NCBI GenBank assembly: GCA_013350335.1
Contig: CM023539.1
Span: 14,818,302-14,882,301, forward strand
DNA: 64,000 nucleotides
Reading direction: 5' to 3'
From: Chimonanthus salicifolius
Taxonomy: Eukaryota > Streptophyta > Magnoliopsida > Laurales > Calycanthaceae
Of this stretch, positions 59,360 to 64,000 are shown piece after piece (positions within the stretch are counted from its first letter, which is position 1; each line of letters begins with the position of its first letter). Below the pieces are notes generated by a model. That model was not told the DNA's origin. It worked only from the letters and a program-made list of their open reading frames with translations, and did no database searches. The position numbers and the translations under genes were made by a program.

Positions 59360-59660
59360 CGAAACAGAGAGATGCTGAGAGAGATTTTGGGTCTCTGGCG
59401 GTAGGGTGTTTTTGAAATTTTACAAAAGGAAGGAGGGTTCGTCTTCTCCTCCACTTCTCGGTTTTTGACTTTTAGAAGAACAAAAAGTAGAAGAACTACT
59501 TCAGAGAAGAAAGGCCTTAGATCTGAGTGAGAATGAGACTGGTTTGAAACACGAAGAGGAAGGCCTTTCTTCTGATCTTCTTGTATTTCTCTGTGTTGGA
59601 CTTTTCCAAGTAAGCAATGAAATAGGCAGAGATAAAGAGGTGTCCAGACTTAGACAGCCG
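59360..59660 (-). promoter_or_regulatory. 5' UTR and proximal promoter of the ALIS gene
   Basis: The pyrimidine-rich segment upstream of the minus-strand ATG (complement of about 59,362-59,400, CTCTCTCAGCATCTCTCTG) is typical of plant 5' UTRs. A transcription start could not be placed. Confidence 0.5.
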
Positions 59661-60625
59661 GCTGGGCTTACGCCTGAGAAATCGAGACCGTCACTCTTTA
59701 AAGAGTCAAAAATAAAACGATGAGGCTGTCGATTAGTTAAATCGATTTATACTGAGGGACATGATTTCTTCCTGCGAGAGTGGGGTCCATCACCTGTCAT
59801 CTTGTAACGAGGGTTTATTGGTCAGTGATCAGGTAGAATTTAATTATTGAGATTCTTTTTTAAAATATCTTTTGAAATTATGAATTCAGGTGAGTACGCC
59901 TACAAATTTATTTTAAGCAAGATATTATTCACTCTGGGTCTACTTACACGGGGTCTGCATGGTTCTGACATTGGGTCTGATTCAATAGCAGGCCAAAAAC
60001 ATATCTTGATGGATAAGAGGGGACCTCCTTCATATGTCCATCCACTACGGTCCACCCACCCGTGGGTACATAGACCGATCCCTATCCGTATCAGGGTCTC
60101 TGGCCCTCAATCAGTCTTATGGCTCTCCTAGGACAACCCGCACACACACCACAACAAACCCATGAGTTGGGCTCACTAGAGTCCCAAACAGACTATTACA
60201 CTGGAGTAACCACCGCTCCAGTCCTCTATGGACTGCCAACCAAACCCATCGGTGGTCTCCTCGAGCAAGCACCAGACTCTTGGTAATTAGACTTGTAACC
60301 TCAGGCCCCACCTATTGATCTCAACACTACTGGCACAGACACCCCTCACGGAATTCCAAAGGCTTTCTACCGAGTGAACCAACCGAACTCAATTGTTAGG
60401 CGCCTATAAATTCTCAATGAGTCAACACCCACAACACAAGTCTCAACAATAGACCACAAGGTCATAACCACTGGCAATCACACTACCACAGCCTCAACCA
60501 AAGTGTGAACGAACAGGCACTCAACCCATCTGGCTCCCAGGGCGACCAAGTACATACTCAACATACTCTATGACCACTCTACCTCTAGGACCACCTCCAC
60601 TAAAATCCACACACCCCACAAATCG
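59661..60625. other. Intergenic DNA grading into a repeat region
   Basis: No gene is supported. From about 60,080 the sequence is C-rich and looks repeat-derived, leading into the 64-bp tandem repeat. Confidence 0.35.
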
Positions 60626-60788
60626 GTACTTCAGCTGTACACCTAACGACGGGGACAAACCTCGAATAATGTTCGTAAATAGTCAACCAGCACCTCAGTC
60701 GTACACCTGACCACGGGGACGAAGCTCAACCCATGTCCGTAAATAATCAACAGGCACCTTAGCCGTATACCGGACTACGGGGACAAAC

Positions 60789-62776
60789 TGTAATATCCTG
60801 ATCCGATTTAAGCTTGATCAATATGATAAACCATACTTAGACGGGTTAATCTTGAAGATTTCGGTAGAGGCTTTACAAAAAACCTAGGCGTGGCCCAGTC
60901 AGAGCTTGAATGCTCGAGGATCCAGCTAGTCCAGTTGGAAGGGCAAAATGATAATTTACCATTTATAATTATTATTTTCCTCTATGTATGTGATTATCTG
61001 ATTATTATATGATGATATTGCTTTTCTTAACAAGGATTTCAATTTAAAATTTCAGAAGTGTTTTATTTTCAGAAAATGTTATTTAAAACTGCCCGAAAAG
61101 AGCCCGAAAGGGGGAAATAATTATTTTTAGATAATTTCAGAAATAAGAAATTTTTTAGAAAATCATCTAATGTTAGATTTTAAAATGATTGTTTAGTTTA
61201 TTTCTCCAAATCTTGAAAATAAAGGTTTTAAACTTTTTTATTTAACACAAGTTAAATTAAGTAAATAATGACAAATTATGGATTTTGTCTAAATCTTTGG
61301 TTTTTGATGAATTTTAAACCTCCAAAATTTTATGACAAATAGAGTTTATTAAACTCAATATTTTTATCAAGTCGGATTAAATTAATCAAGTTAATTAAAC
61401 GTTGTTTTAGTTAAAAATGGATTTTGAGTCGAAATTGGACCAAATTGCAAATTGTGCAGAGGGACTTCTTTGCAAATTCATTTTTATTGTACCGATTTAC
61501 TGTTGTCGTTGGTACTTGCCCAGCAGCTCCCATGCAGCGCCCATGGGTTGCTGGTGAGCTGGCCTTCACTTAGCCATTAATGATTCTATATAATTCACTT
61601 TCCTTCATAGCTGGATTCATCCCAGATGAAAAACCAACCTCAGTGAAAACCAGCTGTTGTCCCTCTTAGTCTTTCAAAAAATTTCTTACCGTGGCTTGAA
61701 GTGGGAGTTTTTGTAAGATTCGGATTTTCAACCCAACTCTTCAAGCAAGGTAACGATTTTATTCATTTTTAAATTTTAATAAGCTTATGATCAAATAGAA
61801 GTGAATTTGGCTTTGAAATGAGCCTTAAAATGAGTTTTGAAATTTAGAGGAAACCATGATTTTTCACGTGTTTTGCTGACTTTACCTTGAAAATCAGAAA
61901 TTTTTTCTTAATTGTTTTATATCCAATTTATCTCTAAAATATAGTAGACTAATAAACAATTTCATCAGATTGGTTAGTTTTAGAAAACGAGTTCAAGAAC
62001 CCCTCTGTTTTTTTATTCGTATCTACCCTTGCCTATCCCGAAGCTGCACTTTTTGCAAGTGGCTGGCTGAAGAATAAGGGTCTCGGAACCTGATTCGGAA
62101 GTTCCGAAGTCACTATAGCAGAGGCTGGGAAGTTCTGAGGTTACTATAGCTGTACTGAAGCCAAGTTCCGAAATCACTGTAACAGAGGCTGAGAACTTCC
62201 GAGGTTACTATAGCTGTGTTGATTCAGAAGCTCCGATGTCACTATAGCAGAGGCTAGGAAGTTCCGAAGGAACTGTAGTAAGTTTTGAAGGCATGTTCCG
62301 AAGCAAATTTAAGAGATTCTGAGACTATAGCTTCGGAAGTTCCGAAGCCACAGTACTAAGTTCCAAAGCTTGGTTCCGAGACTTGTTCCTAAGAGCCCAA
62401 TTTTTTTATTTGTAAAGCTTGGTTTGATTTAAGATTGCATGTGTTAGATCGTAGGTTTTTCATGTGATGTTTATACCCCTTTGATAATTAAAATTGTACT
62501 AACTCATTTTCTCTTAATACTATAGTGTATTACTTATTGTATTCACTTTCAGGCCGACACTATCTGTTGAACACTGAGTGACTTCACTTCCAGGCAGACG
62601 CTATATCTGTCGGGCACTGAGTGACCTCTGGGCCTAACTCAATACATCAATCTGGTCATGCACAGAAGACAATATGAGAAGTGGCCTAATCCCTTTGTAC
62701 ATCTAAACCTAACTCAATACGTCAATCTGGTCTTCCCCACAAGACAACATGAGAATTGGTCTGAGCACCTATTTAT

Positions 62777-62809
<33 letters not shown>

Positions 62810-63961
62810 GGATTATTTTAACTTAAAATAGTTAGAAACGAAGTAGGAGACTCAGTTCCATTTACCCTGGAGATTCTTTGAAAAACAGTATGGTTTTGAA
62901 ATACTACAAGTATGTATTTCTTTGCATGCTATGTATGTTGACCAATTATTGATTGCACACTTGTTTGCATGTTGACAGAGACTTCAAGACCACACAATTT
63001 CGGTGAGGATATTTAATATTGCAGTATGGGTAAATCAGGTTAAAAAGATTGGATCTTGAGCAATGAGTGGTTTCAAGAATCAGTGTTGATGAACCCATTC
63101 ATATACCTAGACATGACACTATTGTGAAAAATGCTTGAAAATATTTATGATGTTGATCATATGTGATATGCTTATGAGATGTGATATGCTGATGTTAATA
63201 CTGCTTCCACGTACCCTTTACTATTTAACCATCGCTGAGCTGAGTGTGTCAGTTACATCTATTGGACTAGGTGGGTCGACAGTGATTGACAAGGTGTGTC
63301 AGTACCGGTTTTAGGTGAAAATTGGAGATGTACTTGCAAAGAGTATTTTGACCGTGTCGAGACTTAATATATTTGGTATCAGTATAGTATTTAGGGGTTA
63401 CGGTGGATGGTAGCAGTTGTATACAGATAATGAGATTTTGGCAAGCTTTGAACTGTTATTTTGAAAATGTTGATTATTTGGCTAACCTGATGTTCTTTAG
63501 ACTGCATTGTTATTTTTCTTTCACTGGGCTAGTTAGCTCACACCATCCACCTTTCAGTAGATGTACCAGAGGATGAGGAGCCTCTGTATCAAGCTTAGGA
63601 AGGATAAGCTTTGGCGTGATCTTGGTTTTCTCCCTTTTAAGGGAATTTGTTGATGTTGGTTCTTTGGAACTGTGAATTGTGTAAAGTACCATATATGGTA
63701 CTTTTATGTATTGGAATGTTATGTAATAAACCACTTTGTGACCGTAGCTACTCTGTATTTGTTTGATTAATATTTCCTTTATGGAATTATGTGTTTATGA
63801 TTGTGTTTTTGGGTAGGCTTATGGTATATGTTTGAAATCATGTGTGGCTTCTCTTTTGAGCCTAACTTTTGATCTAGCCCAATTAGACCTCTTGAGTTTA
63901 GCTTACAAAAAAAAAAAAAATCAGTGGCGTTCTAGGCCCACTTCCGGGTCGGGGCATTACA
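60789..63961 (+). mobile_element. Solo gypsy LTR (family A/B/C), 3,173 bp, TSD CAAAC
   Basis: It begins TGTAATATCC and ends GGGGCATTACA, flanked by a perfect 5-bp duplication CAAAC (60,784-60,788 and 63,962-63,966). It is full-length collinear with the solo LTR at 33,617-36,820. TATATAA lies at about 61,587, followed by a leader with the palindrome cluster 62,080-62,400 and then (TA)n at about 62,771-62,802. No internal region remains. It retains both canonical TG/CA termini, unlike its relative, which has lost the TG. Confidence 0.96.
62080..62400. repeat. Cluster of TTCGGAAGTTCCGAA palindromes
   Basis: Perfect copies (7-bp arms around G) lie at 62,094-62,108 and 62,332-62,346. At least eight half or mutated copies lie between, interleaved with CACTATAGCAGAGGCT repeats about 100 bp apart. 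Confidence 0.88.
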
Positions 63962-64000
63962 CAAACCTCAACCCATGTACATAAATAATCAACTGACACC

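Larger units (their letters stand above)
60626..64000. repeat. 64-bp tandem repeat, interrupted by a solo LTR
   Basis: The anchor CGGGGACAAAC or CGGGGACGAAG occurs at 60,650, 60,714 and 60,778, a period of exactly 64 bp. The third unit is split by the LTR and resumes at 63,962 with CAAACCTCAACCCATGTAC. The array continues beyond the window. Confidence 0.9.

Overview
The window is nuclear DNA of a flowering plant. The evidence is an intronless chloroplast-editing type PPR-DYW gene, an eight-exon ALIS (CDC50/LEM3) gene with GT/AG introns, and a dense layering of Ty3/gypsy and Ty1/copia LTR retrotransposons, TRIMs, LINE remnants and MITEs. There is no operon-like gene packing. The species cannot be named from the sequence alone.

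Layout. Positions 1-20.4 kb are nested retrotransposon wreckage. A decayed chromovirus (1-1642) keeps its 3' LTR (1643-7071). That LTR was hit by a TRIM element (3042-5352, TSD TAAAA), which in turn was hit by a chimeric LTR/pol element (3384-5200, TSD CTACA). A second gypsy remnant with its own 3' LTR follows (7072 to about 11.03 kb). A third gypsy pol (11.17-15.8 kb) is split by a copia-like LTR and followed by another TRIM and further LTR pieces. Positions 20,481-25,603 form a Mutator-like element with arms of about 0.5 kb and a 9-bp TSD. One arm carries a 3.1-kb solo LTR and the other a hAT-type MITE. From 25.6 to 39.0 kb there are more LTR pieces, including a solo LTR with TSD AATCC (33,617-36,820) and a minus-strand LTR with its primer-binding site (30,694-33,470).

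The genic part is 39.7-59.6 kb. An OTP84-like PPR-DYW editing factor (39,728-42,376, +) has two compensating single-base frame breaks. About 8.7 kb of AT-rich intergenic DNA with tandem and dispersed repeats follows. The ALIS gene (51,137-59,359, -) encodes a 353-residue flippase beta subunit; its 5.1-kb first intron is filled with mobile DNA. The right end is a 64-bp tandem repeat interrupted by another solo LTR (60,789-63,961, TSD CAAAC).

The two host genes are unrelated in role: one acts on plastid RNA editing, the other on P4-ATPase lipid flippases in the secretory pathway. The most unusual pattern is that most of the larger LTRs or LTR-like stretches, gypsy and copia alike, carry an irregularly spaced cluster of short palindromes or hairpins. 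The palindrome sequence differs between LTR families or subfamilies.
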